64,000 nucleotides of DNA, from positions 1 through 64,000 of the forward strand of contig CAWERB010000018.1 of NCBI GenBank assembly GCA_963811335.1, in the 5' to 3' direction. The notes under the pieces are model-generated. The model saw only the letters and a list, made by a program, of their open reading frames with translations, had not been told where the DNA came from and ran no database searches. A program made the translations under genes and the position numbers. Positions 53,733 through 61,533 of the stretch are shown piece by piece (positions within the stretch are counted from its first letter, which is position 1; every line of letters begins with the position of its first letter). The DNA comes from Trebonia sp963811335 (GTDB lineage: Bacteria; Actinomycetota; Actinomycetes; Streptosporangiales; Streptosporangiaceae).

Positions 53733-54104
53733 TTACCTGGCACTGGAGTCGCGCCTGTCGCGGCGCACGATCTGGCGCAACTCGGTGATCCGCGCGGTTC
53801 CCGCGGCGGCCATGACCAGAGCGCCCGCGACGGCGGAGAGCAGCAGCGCCACGGCAAGCGACATCTGCAGGTGCGCGCCGAAGAAGCTGATGCTGACGGC
53901 GTGCGCGTTCTGGATGACGAAGATCAGCACCACGACGAGGGCGACGATGCCCACGATCAGCGCGGTGCGCATGCCGCTGATCCTGGTGCTCATCCCCCGG
54001 CGGCGGGGCGCGGCGTGGACGGGCGGGCGGGGTGGTGGCGTGGAGCCATTGGCTGAGGCAGGCGGCAGGGTACTGGCGACGTGCGGTGCGACTGGGTCAG
54101 TCAT
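53733..54104 (-). CDS. LapA-domain (DUF1049) membrane protein
   Basis: ATG 54104 (MTDPVAPHVASTLPPASANG) follows GAAGAAG. After a Pro/Ser-rich N-terminus two helices (RTALIVGIVALVVVLIFVIQ and MSLAVALLLSAVAGALVMAA) flank the LapA hallmark NAHAVSISFFGAHLQ. The C-terminus is a basic coil (ITELRQIVRRDRRDSSAR). Members assist membrane lipid or LPS-like assembly and proteostasis; here it is co-oriented with FtsH, as LapA/LapB are functionally tied to FtsH in proteobacteria. Confidence 0.83.
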   Translation of the reverse strand: MTDPVAPHVASTLPPASANGSTPPPRPPVHAAPRRRGMSTRISGMRTALIVGIVALVVVLIFVIQNAHAVSISFFGAHLQMSLAVALLLSAVAGALVMAAAGTARITELRQIVRRDRRDSSAR

Positions 54105-54288
54105 GGGACTTCTTCCGGTTCGAACGGGGGGCCGGGGCGCAAATGGGGCCAGCCTGCCCGTTGCCGACACGGGCGCCCGGCCGTGCCGGCCTAACGTCAT
54201 CCAGTGTCTCAAGGCCGACTCTATACTAGAACTCTAAAACAAGCAATGTATTTCTAGAATTCACAGTGTCAAAGCGGCAGGGAGCAGG

Positions 54289-54611
54289 TCAGACGAGACG
54301 CTCGTGGACGTAGCACCATCTCCACGCCGTTCCAAGCGCAAGACTGGCGGCGACCGGGTGGTCGGTCTCCCGGTAGTGCGCCCTGGCGTGCTGGTTCGGC
54401 GAGTCATCGGAACAGGCGACCCAGCCGCAGGTCAGGCAGACCACAAGGCTTGCCTGGCGGTCCTGGCGGTCCTGGCTCGGTCCCGGCAGTCCCGGCAGTC
54501 AGCTGACTGGGGCGTGACCGGCGGTAGGCCATCGAGGTGCTCGCATCGCGGGGCCGTCCCGTTCGGGCTTGCGGCCGCCCCGCCTAGGATCAAGCTCTGA
54601 CCGGAGATCAT
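54289..54611 (-). CDS. UBP-type zinc-finger protein (frameshifted)
   Basis: ATG 54611 has an excellent ribosome site (GGAGGGAGG). The first frame gives RCEHLDGLPPVTPQSADCRD with CxH and CxxC ligands; the second, after a repeat-rich stretch (54453-54498), gives LVVCLTCGWVACSDDSPNQH, then ARAHYRETDHPVAASLALGT and AWRWCYVHERLV, stopping at 54289. This is the ZnF-UBP fold with all ligands. In eukaryotes it binds the free C-terminus of ubiquitin; the bacterial ligand is unknown. First gene of the FtsH-containing minus-strand cluster. Confidence 0.75.
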
Positions 54612-54646
54612 GGCAACCTCCCTCCGCGAGATGGAAACGTTCAGTT

Positions 54647-54730
54647 GATCACCCTTGAGTCAACCCCCTCAGCACCCAGCCGGAAACAGGCAACTCGAGC
54701 ACGCCCCATCACCAGAACCGATCACCCTTG
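54647..54730. promoter_or_regulatory. direct repeats GATCACCCTTG upstream of the zinc-finger/FtsH cluster
   Basis: GATCACCCTTGAGTCAA (54647-54663) and GATCACCCTTGGGACAA (54720-54736) match at 15 of 17 positions, spaced 73 bp. The first contains CTTGAGT, one half of the HspR/HAIR element, but the second half is missing. They lie 36-125 bp upstream of the zinc-finger start. Possible binding sites for a regulator of the cluster or of the divergent LysR gene. Confidence 0.4.
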
Positions 54731-54921
54731 GGACAAGTCGAAGCTTGTTCCCTAGCGTGTGCGGGAAAAGTAAGCTTGGGGCCAGGATCTCCTGTCTCAC
54801 GCCCCGGACCCCGGCACGGTGATCTGGTCCTTGGACGGCCCTGGCGATCTCCCCGGGTCGCGATCCAGGGCTGTTACGGCAGGGAGCCGGGCATGGACTG
54901 GACTGAGACCTGGCGGCGGGC

Positions 54922-55986
54922 ATGGAGCTACGGCAGCTTCGCTACTTCGTGACGCTGGCGGAGGAACTGCACTTTGGCCGGGCGGCCGAGCGGGAGCACA
55001 TCGTGCAGTCGGCGCTGAGCCAGCAGGTGCAGCGGCTGGAACGTGAACTGGGCGTCCGCCTCCTGGAGCGCAGCACCCACCATGTCGCGCTGACCGCTGC
55101 CGGGGTGGTGTTCCTTGTCGAGGCGCGGCAGATCCTGGCGCACGCGGGGCGCGCCGCGGAAGCCGCCAGGAACGTGGCAGGTGCCGCCGTGCCGCTGCGC
55201 GTCGGCATCATCGACTCCAGCTACGACTCGATGCCGCAGATCCTGCACGAGGTCCAGGCCCGCTACCCGGGCCTGGTGATCCACCAGGTCGAGGCCAGCG
55301 TGCCCGTGCAGTACCAGCTGCTGGCCGACGGCCGCCTGGATGTCGGCGTCGGCCGCGCGGCGCTCGCCCCGCCGCAGATCGCCTCTCTGCTGTTCCGCCG
55401 GGACCCGCTTGGAGTCCTGGTGCCGACTGGTCACCCGTTCGCAGAGCTCGAAGACGTGTCGGTCGCCGCGCTGGCGAGGGAACCGCTCCTGCTTGCCGAG
55501 GAAGCCAGGGCCCCGGAATTCAACCAGTTCACCGTGGAGATGTGCCGCGCGGCCGGCTTCACCCCCACCGTTTACCGGGGGACCGTGGAGAGCATCCGCG
55601 CCGCCGCCAACCTCGTCGCCGCCGGCCGCTGCCTGTACTGCGTGCCATCCTCCTGCATCGCCGCGCTCCCCGGAACCATCTGGCTGCCCCTCACCGAACC
55701 AGCCTCCGACTACCCCTGGTCCGTACTATGGCGCTCCGCCGACGACACAGGCCACGTACGCGCCGTCGTCAACTGCGCCCAGGCCATGTCAAAACGCCTC
55801 GGCTGGCTGACGCCCGCCAGCCGTCTGCCTCATCCCCTACCGGCTGACCAGCCGCTAGCCACCGCCCGGGTAGGTGCCAACCGATCAGGGAAGGGTGCAT
55901 CACCACAGCCGATTACCCCGCACATAGCTGTGCTGCACAGAGATGATCGGGGCTGGTCAGCGGCACCTACCGCGGTTGAGCTATGA
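54922..55986 (+). CDS. LysR-family transcriptional regulator
   Basis: MELRQLRYFVTLAEELHFGR, then AAEREHIVQSALSQQVQRLE and GVRLLERSTHHVALTAAGVV form the LysR winged helix. A periplasmic-binding-like effector domain follows (PLRVGIIDSSYDSMPQILHE, then LLADGRLDVGVGRAALAPPQ, GTVESIRAAANLVAAGRCLY). The domain ends near residue 300 (SKRLGWLT); the last ~50 residues come from an inverted-repeat element (55869-55971) and are not LysR-like, so the original stop was probably lost. Target genes unknown. Confidence 0.88.
   Translation: MELRQLRYFVTLAEELHFGRAAEREHIVQSALSQQVQRLERELGVRLLERSTHHVALTAAGVVFLVEARQILAHAGRAAEAARNVAGAAVPLRVGIIDSSYDSMPQILHEVQARYPGLVIHQVEASVPVQYQLLADGRLDVGVGRAALAPPQIASLLFRRDPLGVLVPTGHPFAELEDVSVAALAREPLLLAEEARAPEFNQFTVEMCRAAGFTPTVYRGTVESIRAAANLVAAGRCLYCVPSSCIAALPGTIWLPLTEPASDYPWSVLWRSADDTGHVRAVVNCAQAMSKRLGWLTPASRLPHPLPADQPLATARVGANRSGKGASPQPITPHIAVLHRDDRGWSAAPTAVEL
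55869..55971. repeat. ~103-bp inverted-repeat element at the 3' end of the LysR gene
   Basis: Terminal arms GGTAGGTGCC (55869-55878) and GGCACCTACC (55962-55971) are perfect inverted copies. Inside are CCGATCA (55881) and TGATCGG (55944). It looks like a miniature inverted-repeat element or a large hairpin, and it is translated as the LysR C-terminal tail. Confidence 0.5.
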
Positions 55987-56244
55987 GCTAGCGCTTTCGC
56001 GCGGGAAGTCGTAGGCCGTTTGCAACGGGCCCAGACGTTTCGTGCGGGGGTGATCTGCCCTCGTGATGAGCCTTGTCCGGAATGCTTATGTCCGTCTGCC
56101 CGCGGATGGCCTTAACTGGGCATAGGGCCTGCCGGCTGAGGATAATCGGCTGGTCATGTCCGGGCCCGCTGCTGCCATGCGCCGATTGTGGTGCTCGTGC
56201 CGCCGCAGGCCGCTGTCTGGGTGACCATGCCGTCGGAGGCAGTC

Positions 56245-56442
56245 ATGCGCATCGGATCGTTGCTACTTATTGTCTGGCTGGTCATCGGGGCCATCGCCGG
56301 GGGCCAGCGCCATTACTACGACAGTTCCACCACGAACTGTGCCCACGCGGGCACGGTCATCGCGACGGTTCTCGCGGGCCCGCTCAACTACGTAGGCGTG
56401 AACCCGAAGATCTCCTGCAAGGCACCGCAGCCGAGCAAGTGA
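56245..56442 (+). CDS. small single-pass membrane protein (65 aa)
   Basis: ATG 56245 with GGAGG (56236-56240 area). MRIGSLLLIVWLVIGAIAGG is a membrane helix, then QRHYYDSSTTNCAHAGTVIA, a second hydrophobic stretch and NPKISCKAPQPSK. Actinomycetes often encode such short proteins, and the NCxxxGTVxATxxAGPLNYxGxNPKxxC pattern recurs among them. Function unknown. Confidence 0.65.
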   Translation: MRIGSLLLIVWLVIGAIAGGQRHYYDSSTTNCAHAGTVIATVLAGPLNYVGVNPKISCKAPQPSK

Positions 56443-56514
56443 CCTAAAGGCGCGCCCGGCTTGGTGTCGGGGGAGGTCCCGCGGGCGGAGACACTACTTC
56501 TAACCACGCCAGCT

Positions 56515-57810
56515 TCATCCGGTGAGCAACTCATCCAGGAGCCGCGCGAGGTCGACGGTCGCAATCCGCACCGAGGAATCGCTGCAACCGTAGGGGAGCA
56601 CCACCGTCCCGCGGTGCAGCAGCGAGCCGCAGGAGTAGACGACGTTCGGGACATATCCGTCGCGCTCGGAATCGTCGGCCACCAGGAGCGGTTCCGGCAG
56701 CGCGGCTATCAGTCGCTCGGGCTCGTCCAGGTCGAGCAGGATGGCACCGATGGCGTACTCCCGCAGGGGACCGACGCCGTGGGTGAAGACCAGCCATCCC
56801 GCGGGAGTCTCGATCGGCGAGCCGCAGTTGCCGAGCTGGGTCAGCTCCCACGGGCGCTCGGGCGCTTGGATGGTGACGGCCGGGCCCCAGTGATGCAGGT
56901 CTGCTGAGTGCGCGATCGCGTTGCTCTCCCTGTCCCAGCGGGACAGCATGGCGTAGCGGCCGCCGATACGCCGGGGAAACAGCGCCATGCCCTTGTTCTG
57001 GGTGGCGGGGCCCGCGAGCGGGGAGACGGCAAACGTCAGGAAGTCGGTGGTTTCCAGTAGGTGCGATGCGACGCCGCTGCCGTCGAACGCGGTGTACGTC
57101 GCGTAGTAGGTCGTGTCTTCGCCATCGGTGAAGCGCACGAACCGCGCGTCTTCCATGCCTTTGCTCTCGGCCGCCCCCCGGGGCCACAGAACCCGCTCGG
57201 ACAGTGCGTGCTCCGCATCGAACTCAACCTGGTAGCTGGACGCGGCCGCCGATGCGCCGGGGCGGGAGTGCCCGGTGTCGGGGAACGGTCCTGGCTCATC
57301 GATGCTGACCCCGGACTCGCTGCTGATCGTGCCGGTCCGGAACTCGATGCTTGACAGGTGGCCCTCGCCGACCGCACGCAGGCTCATCACGAACCGGAGC
57401 TCTCCGGGGCCGCAGCCTGCCTGGTCGGGATGAGGCACGATCGACGGGTTGAACAGCGCCGCGGCCTCAAGCGCGTACTGCTGGGTGAAGTAGGCGCCGA
57501 TAAGGCGCCGCCGGGCGGCGCTCATCCTGATCCCGCCGCCGAGCCGGTGCGCGACTAGCGCGAAGTTGCGTTCGAGGGTGCCGTCCAGGTCGCGGAACCG
57601 GCCGGCGAATCTGCCTCTCGTGCGGGCGAGCGTCCGGCCTACCTCGCCCTCGGTCATCGCCAGGACGCGATCGATGACCGCTTTGGCCCGGGAGTCGCCC
57701 CGGATCAGGGTTTCCTGGCCAGGCACGAAGAGCCTGCTCACCGTGCGCGCGGCGTCGGGCGTCAGCCGGTGCCGCGTCCTGGTCAGCAGGGGCCGGTCGT
57801 CGCCCGTCAC
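56515..57810 (-). CDS. glycoside hydrolase family 130 protein (mannoside phosphorylase/mannosidase-like)
   Basis: A five-bladed beta-propeller of the GH130 type: FNPSIVPHPDQ, GEGHLSSIEFRTG, SKGMEDARFVRFTDGEDTTY (GMEDAR, the family catalytic loop), TQNKGMALFPRRIGGRYAML, RENAI-like SRWDRESNAIAHS, WELTQLGNCGSPIETPAGWL and VVYSCGSLLHRGTVVLPYGC. GH130 enzymes phosphorolyse or hydrolyse beta-mannosides. An extra ~95-residue helical N-terminus is present. It overlaps the next gene upstream by four bases. Cytoplasmic (no signal). Confidence 0.87.
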   Translation of the reverse strand: MTGDDRPLLTRTRHRLTPDAARTVSRLFVPGQETLIRGDSRAKAVIDRVLAMTEGEVGRTLARTRGRFAGRFRDLDGTLERNFALVAHRLGGGIRMSAARRRLIGAYFTQQYALEAAALFNPSIVPHPDQAGCGPGELRFVMSLRAVGEGHLSSIEFRTGTISSESGVSIDEPGPFPDTGHSRPGASAAASSYQVEFDAEHALSERVLWPRGAAESKGMEDARFVRFTDGEDTTYYATYTAFDGSGVASHLLETTDFLTFAVSPLAGPATQNKGMALFPRRIGGRYAMLSRWDRESNAIAHSADLHHWGPAVTIQAPERPWELTQLGNCGSPIETPAGWLVFTHGVGPLREYAIGAILLDLDEPERLIAALPEPLLVADDSERDGYVPNVVYSCGSLLHRGTVVLPYGCSDSSVRIATVDLARLLDELLTG

Positions 57811-58823
57811 CGCCGTGCGGTTCTCACGCGGCCGCCCTGCTGGAGCACTGAGATCATCGCCAGGGTCGATTCCGCTCCCTGGTTGCGATTACGGCCCGCG
57901 GGCCCGAGGCCGTCGTGGCCGCCGGCGGTCTGCTCGTTGAGCAGGGGAATCTGGGCGTCGTTGTCGCCGAGGAACCACGCCACGCACAGGCCGACGCCGT
58001 CCAGCCAGCTGGAGTCGCCGGTCACCGTCGCCGCGCGGGCGCATGCGTCGGCCAGCGCGGCGACCTCGATCGGCTGCTGGTCGAAGCCGGGCCGGGCCTC
58101 GCCCCGGCCCCAGCCTCCCGCGGGCACCACCGACAGGTGCCCGTTCCTGGTCTCGACCGCCAGTAGCCATTCCAGCATGCGCAAGCCGTTGCGGAGAATA
58201 GAGTCTTCGCCGAGCTTCGCGCCGGCCACGATGACCGCCTCGGCGATCGCCGCGTTCGCGTAGCTGAGCCGCGGCGCCGGCCAGGGCCACGCGGCGCTCG
58301 CGGGCGGCTCGCCGATAACGCCGACGGCGTCGGCGAGGAGGCCGAACGCGCCCGGGTGGCCGGGCGATACGTCGAGCACCTCCGCGGCACCGAGCGCGGC
58401 GAACGCCATGGCGTGCGGCCACTCGGAGCGGACCCGCGCGCCGGAGCCGAACCGGGCGAGCGACTCGTCCCGGATGGCCGCGGCGGGGCCGCGGGCGGCG
58501 GCGGTGCCAAGTCCCCACAGCGCGCGGCCCCAGCAATCGTGGGTTCCCGGGTCGCCGCGCCACCGGCGGTCATAGCCAAGGCGGTTGCGGAACCTGCCGT
58601 CGGGTGCCTGCGCCTGTGCGAGGAAGTACAGATAACGCCGCGCCAGCGTGACTAGCTCATGGCGCGGCGACGGTTCCCGGCACACCACCAACAGGGCGCG
58701 GGCGACGTCATCGACACAGTAACCATGCTCACGCCGGGGCACGGTGCCATCGGCGTGCTCAAGCACGCCGATGTGATCGGTGAGCCGCAGCAGGTGCCGG
58801 AACGGCGGAGCCGGGCAATTCAC
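57807..58823 (-). CDS. (alpha/alpha)6-barrel carbohydrate-active-like protein of the GH130 operon
   Basis: GTG 58823 overlaps the GT4 stop (GTGA). RHLLRLTDHIGVLEHADGTV, HGYCVDDVARALLVVCREPS, YFLAQAQAPDGRFRNRLGYD, THDCWGRALWGLGTAAARGP and NGHLSVVPAGGWGRGEARPG show a helical toroid with acidic/His positions (CVDD, THDCWGR) like glycosidases of the alpha/alpha barrel type. Databases often call such proteins glycosyltransferases because they are fused or adjacent to GT4. No catalytic assignment possible. Confidence 0.75.
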   Translation of the reverse strand: MNCPAPPFRHLLRLTDHIGVLEHADGTVPRREHGYCVDDVARALLVVCREPSPRHELVTLARRYLYFLAQAQAPDGRFRNRLGYDRRWRGDPGTHDCWGRALWGLGTAAARGPAAAIRDESLARFGSGARVRSEWPHAMAFAALGAAEVLDVSPGHPGAFGLLADAVGVIGEPPASAAWPWPAPRLSYANAAIAEAVIVAGAKLGEDSILRNGLRMLEWLLAVETRNGHLSVVPAGGWGRGEARPGFDQQPIEVAALADACARAATVTGDSSWLDGVGLCVAWFLGDNDAQIPLLNEQTAGGHDGLGPAGRNRNQGAESTLAMISVLQQGGRVRTARR

Positions 58824-59968
58824 GCTGCGGCTCCGTCGCGGGAGCGGGCGACCGTGGCGGCGAGGTCCCGGTAGCACCGTGCGACGGCCGGCCACAGCAA
58901 CTGCGGCGCGAGGTCCCCCGCGTGGCGGCTCATCCGCGCGGCCAGTCCCGGCTCGGTGAGCACCCGGTGCAGCGCGCTGGCGATGGCCGCGGGGTCCTGC
59001 CGCTCGACCAGGAGTCCCCGGCCGCCGCTCAGCACCTCGATGGCATGCGGGAACCTGGTGGAGATCACTGGCTTTCCCGCGGTGATCGCCTCGATCAGGA
59101 CCCCGGAGGTCACCTGCTCAAGCGAGTCGTAGGGCAGGACCACGACGTCCGCGGCGGCGATCAGATCGCCTAGAGCGCTCACGGGCAGGAACCGGGCATC
59201 GAAGCGCACGAGGTCCGCTACTCCGTGACCGTTCGCCCGCGCCTCGAGCGAGCGCCGGTAGGCCTCGCCGTCGCGGGCCCGGACGCGAGGGTGCGTCTGG
59301 CCGGCGACCGTGTAGGTGACGTGCAGCCCCCGGTCCCGCAGGAGTGCGACCGCGTCGATCGCGTGCTCGATGCCCTTACCTGGCCCAAGCAGTCCCCAGG
59401 TCAGCACCACGGGCGGCTGACCTGCCGCACGCCGTGCCACGGCGACCCGGTAGTCCGCGGCGCCGTGCGGTATCACGACGACTTTCGCCGGGTCCGCGCC
59501 GTAAATCTCCAGCAGCCGCGTCCGCGCCGTCCGCGTCATCGTGACGACCGCGCTCGCGGCGCCGATGACCTCATCGAGGATCGCTCGCTGCCGCGGCGTG
59601 GGCCGTGCCAGGACGGTATGCAGGACCACGATGGTCGGCACGCGCAAGGCATGAAGCAGCGGAATGAGGTCACCGCCGTCGGGCCCGCCATAGATGCCGT
59701 ACTCGTGCTGCACGATCGCGACATCGAAGCCGCTGATAACGTCGACGGCAGCGGCCGCACTCTGCGCCGAACCGTTCACTAGGTGATGGACGACCTCGGG
59801 CGCAGCCCGGGATGGCGCATTCTCCGGCACGGAGTCGTCGAGGACGCGCACTACGCTCACATGATCACCGGGTCCTCGCAGGTGCGAGAACAGCGCGGCG
59901 CTGAATGTAGCCAGCCCGCACTGGGTGGGCGGGTAGGTGCTAAGCAGCGCGTACGTCGTGGGCATCAC
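58820..59968 (-). CDS. glycosyltransferase family 4
   Basis: TYALLSTYPPTQCGLATFSA opens the N-terminal Rossmann domain (the GLATFS loop binds the acceptor). The C-terminal donor-binding half shows VVLTWGLLGPGKGIEHAIDA, FLPVSALGDLIAAADVVVLP and the EX7E motif in LEQVTSGVLIEAITAGKPVI. 382 aa, GT-B fold, retaining. First gene of the three-gene operon with the alpha/alpha-barrel and GH130 genes; together they probably build and trim a mannose-containing oligosaccharide. Confidence 0.9.
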   Translation of the reverse strand: MMPTTYALLSTYPPTQCGLATFSAALFSHLRGPGDHVSVVRVLDDSVPENAPSRAAPEVVHHLVNGSAQSAAAAVDVISGFDVAIVQHEYGIYGGPDGGDLIPLLHALRVPTIVVLHTVLARPTPRQRAILDEVIGAASAVVTMTRTARTRLLEIYGADPAKVVVIPHGAADYRVAVARRAAGQPPVVLTWGLLGPGKGIEHAIDAVALLRDRGLHVTYTVAGQTHPRVRARDGEAYRRSLEARANGHGVADLVRFDARFLPVSALGDLIAAADVVVLPYDSLEQVTSGVLIEAITAGKPVISTRFPHAIEVLSGGRGLLVERQDPAAIASALHRVLTEPGLAARMSRHAGDLAPQLLWPAVARCYRDLAATVARSRDGAAA

Positions 59969-60046
59969 GGTCCTCCTGACCGGCCTGGAGGCGCTCGATG
60001 ACGGCTCTAGGTTCGGTGATCATCGGCGCATCCAGCCGCCTACGTC

Positions 60047-60101
60047 GTAGATCTACAGTAGATAGCCAGACGGGCACGATGTCAACAGTGTAGATCTACA
60101 C
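60047..60101. promoter_or_regulatory. twin palindromes around GTAGATCTAC upstream of the GT4 operon
   Basis: GTAGATCTAC (60047-60056) and GTGTAGATCTACAC (60088-60101, perfect 14-bp palindrome) lie ~80 and ~120 bp upstream of the minus-strand GT4 start, ~41 bp (four helical turns) apart. This is a clear dimer-operator arrangement. The cognate regulator (perhaps PadR or TetR class) is not in the window. Confidence 0.6.
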
Positions 60102-60119
60102 CTAATATCCTTTGCGGGC

Positions 60120-60215
60120 GGCGACACGGTGACCATCACCGCCACCGCCCGTGAGCCCGCCCCGTGAGCCCGCCCGTGAGCCCGCCCCGCGCGCATCGGC
60201 TTCGGCGAGGTCCGG
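60120..60215 (+). pseudogene. fumarylacetoacetase 3' remnant with internal tandem repeat
   Basis: GDTVTITATA followed after a gap by RIGFGEV is the C-terminal end of fumarylacetoacetase; the same residues occur in the intact gene at 49669-49735. Between them lie three 12-13 bp copies of CCCGTGAGCCCGC (60148-60185), with a stop codon. It lies just before the maleylpyruvate isomerase gene, a natural pathway partner of FAH-type hydrolases. Confidence 0.7.
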
Positions 60216-60275
60216 AACCGTGCTGCCCTCTATCATCGCCTGAGCAGTCCCGTCCGAACGGAAGGTCGCGATGCC

Positions 60276-60971
60276 ATGAAGCCGGATCAGACGCTGGCCT
60301 GGATGCACGACGGCACCCGGCGGCTGCTCGCCGACGTGGCCGGCCTGCCCGACGCGGCCCTGGAGGCGCCGACCGCGCTGCCCGGCTGGTCCCGCCGTTA
60401 CCTCCTGTCGCACGTGGCCGCCAACGCCGAGGCGCTGCGCAACCTGGTCCACTGGGCGCGGACCGGCGAGGAGCGCCGGATGTACGCGTCGGCCGGGCAG
60501 CGCGACGCCGACATCGCCGCCGGCGCCGCGCTGCCCGCCGCGCAGTTGCGGGCCTGGATTACCTCCTCGGCGCGTGCGCTGGCCGCCGACCTCGGTGCGC
60601 TGCCCGATGACGCATGGGGCGCGAAGGTGATCACTGCCCAGGGCCTGACCCGGTCCGCGAGCGAGATCCCCTGGATGCGCGACCGCGAGGTGTACATCCA
60701 CGCGGTCGACCTGGCCGCGGGCACCACGTTCGCCGGCCTGCCCGAGGGGTTCCTGACCGCGCTGCTGGACGACGTGACCGCCCGCCGGTCAGCGAAGGGC
60801 GGCGGCCCGGCGCTCGCGGTGGCCGCGACCGACACCGGGCACTCGTGGGAGGTGACGGGGCGGGGCGCCCCGGTGCCGGTCAGCGCTCCGCTCGCTGACC
60901 TGGCCGCGTACCTGACCGGCCGGCCCGCACCAGCCCTGCCCGCGGCTCCCGGCCTGCCCGCCTGGCTCTAG
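60276..60971 (+). CDS. mycothiol-dependent maleylpyruvate isomerase family protein
   Basis: The DinB-like four-helix fold is clear: TRRLLADVAGLPDAALEAPT, LPGWSRRYLLSHVAANAEAL (metal His), IPWMRDREVYIHAVDLAAGT (metal Glu and His). The C-terminal ~80 residues form the MDMPI_C domain. The enzyme isomerises maleylpyruvate to fumarylpyruvate in gentisate breakdown with mycothiol as cofactor, an actinobacterial trait. 231 aa. A fumarylacetoacetase-like remnant just upstream suggests a former catabolic operon. Confidence 0.87.
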   Translation: MKPDQTLAWMHDGTRRLLADVAGLPDAALEAPTALPGWSRRYLLSHVAANAEALRNLVHWARTGEERRMYASAGQRDADIAAGAALPAAQLRAWITSSARALAADLGALPDDAWGAKVITAQGLTRSASEIPWMRDREVYIHAVDLAAGTTFAGLPEGFLTALLDDVTARRSAKGGGPALAVAATDTGHSWEVTGRGAPVPVSAPLADLAAYLTGRPAPALPAAPGLPAWL

Positions 60972-60995
60972 GAGATCGTCACTGGGAGGCTAGCC

Positions 60996-61523
60996 ATGAC
61001 TGAGTCAGACACATCCAGTTACTCGGTCCTCGTCTGGGTGACCGAAGGAACATGGCAGTCTTGTGTCGATGCCGCGCGACTGCTCGCGCCGGCCGGCGCG
61101 CGGATTACGTTGATGTACGTCGTCCCCGCTGACTTGCTCCAAGCCGCCCATGGTGCTCATCTGGGCCTGCTTGGCCGCGGGCCGCGCGGAGTCGATTCAC
61201 GAATCGACGAGATAATCGACACCTCAGCCGATGAACTGCTTACCGCTGCCGCCGCGCGCCTCAACCGTCCGTGCGGCGCAATCAGAACCCACGGGCGGCC
61301 GGGGCGCGAGGTGGCAACCGCGGCAGTCGGCGCGGACCTGCTCGTCGTGGCCAGAGACGGGGATCAGTCCCACCTAGGTCCGAGAAGCCTCGGCAAGGAA
61401 ACCCGGTTCGTCGTCGACCACGCCCCCGGTCAAGTCCTGCTGGTCTGGCCAGGAGAAGCTCCGAGCAGCGTACCTCCACCGCCGCCGCCACCGGGGCGCG
61501 GTCAGGGAGCGGCGGGTGGCTGA
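60996..61523 (+). CDS. universal stress protein (UspA) family protein
   Basis: SYSVLVWVTEGTWQSCVDAA, ITLMYVVPADLLQAAHGAHL and the nucleotide-site-like RTHGRPGREVATAAVGADLL-VVARDG with a final VDHAPGQVLLVWP follow the Usp strand order. The canonical GxxGxxG(S/T) is altered to DGDQSHLGPRSLG, so ATP binding is uncertain. A Pro-rich tail ends the protein. It starts 25 bp after the isomerase gene. Confidence 0.75.
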   Translation: MTESDTSSYSVLVWVTEGTWQSCVDAARLLAPAGARITLMYVVPADLLQAAHGAHLGLLGRGPRGVDSRIDEIIDTSADELLTAAAARLNRPCGAIRTHGRPGREVATAAVGADLLVVARDGDQSHLGPRSLGKETRFVVDHAPGQVLLVWPGEAPSSVPPPPPPPGRGQGAAGG

Positions 61524-61533
61524 CGCGGCGCGC

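Noticed and set aside
54304..54600. Plus-strand frame of 98 residues
   Set aside because: It lies opposite the UBP-type zinc-finger gene, whose motifs and ribosome site are convincing.
54651..54671. HspR/HAIR element upstream of the FtsH cluster
   Set aside because: Only the CTTGAGT half is present; the matching ACTCAAG half is absent.
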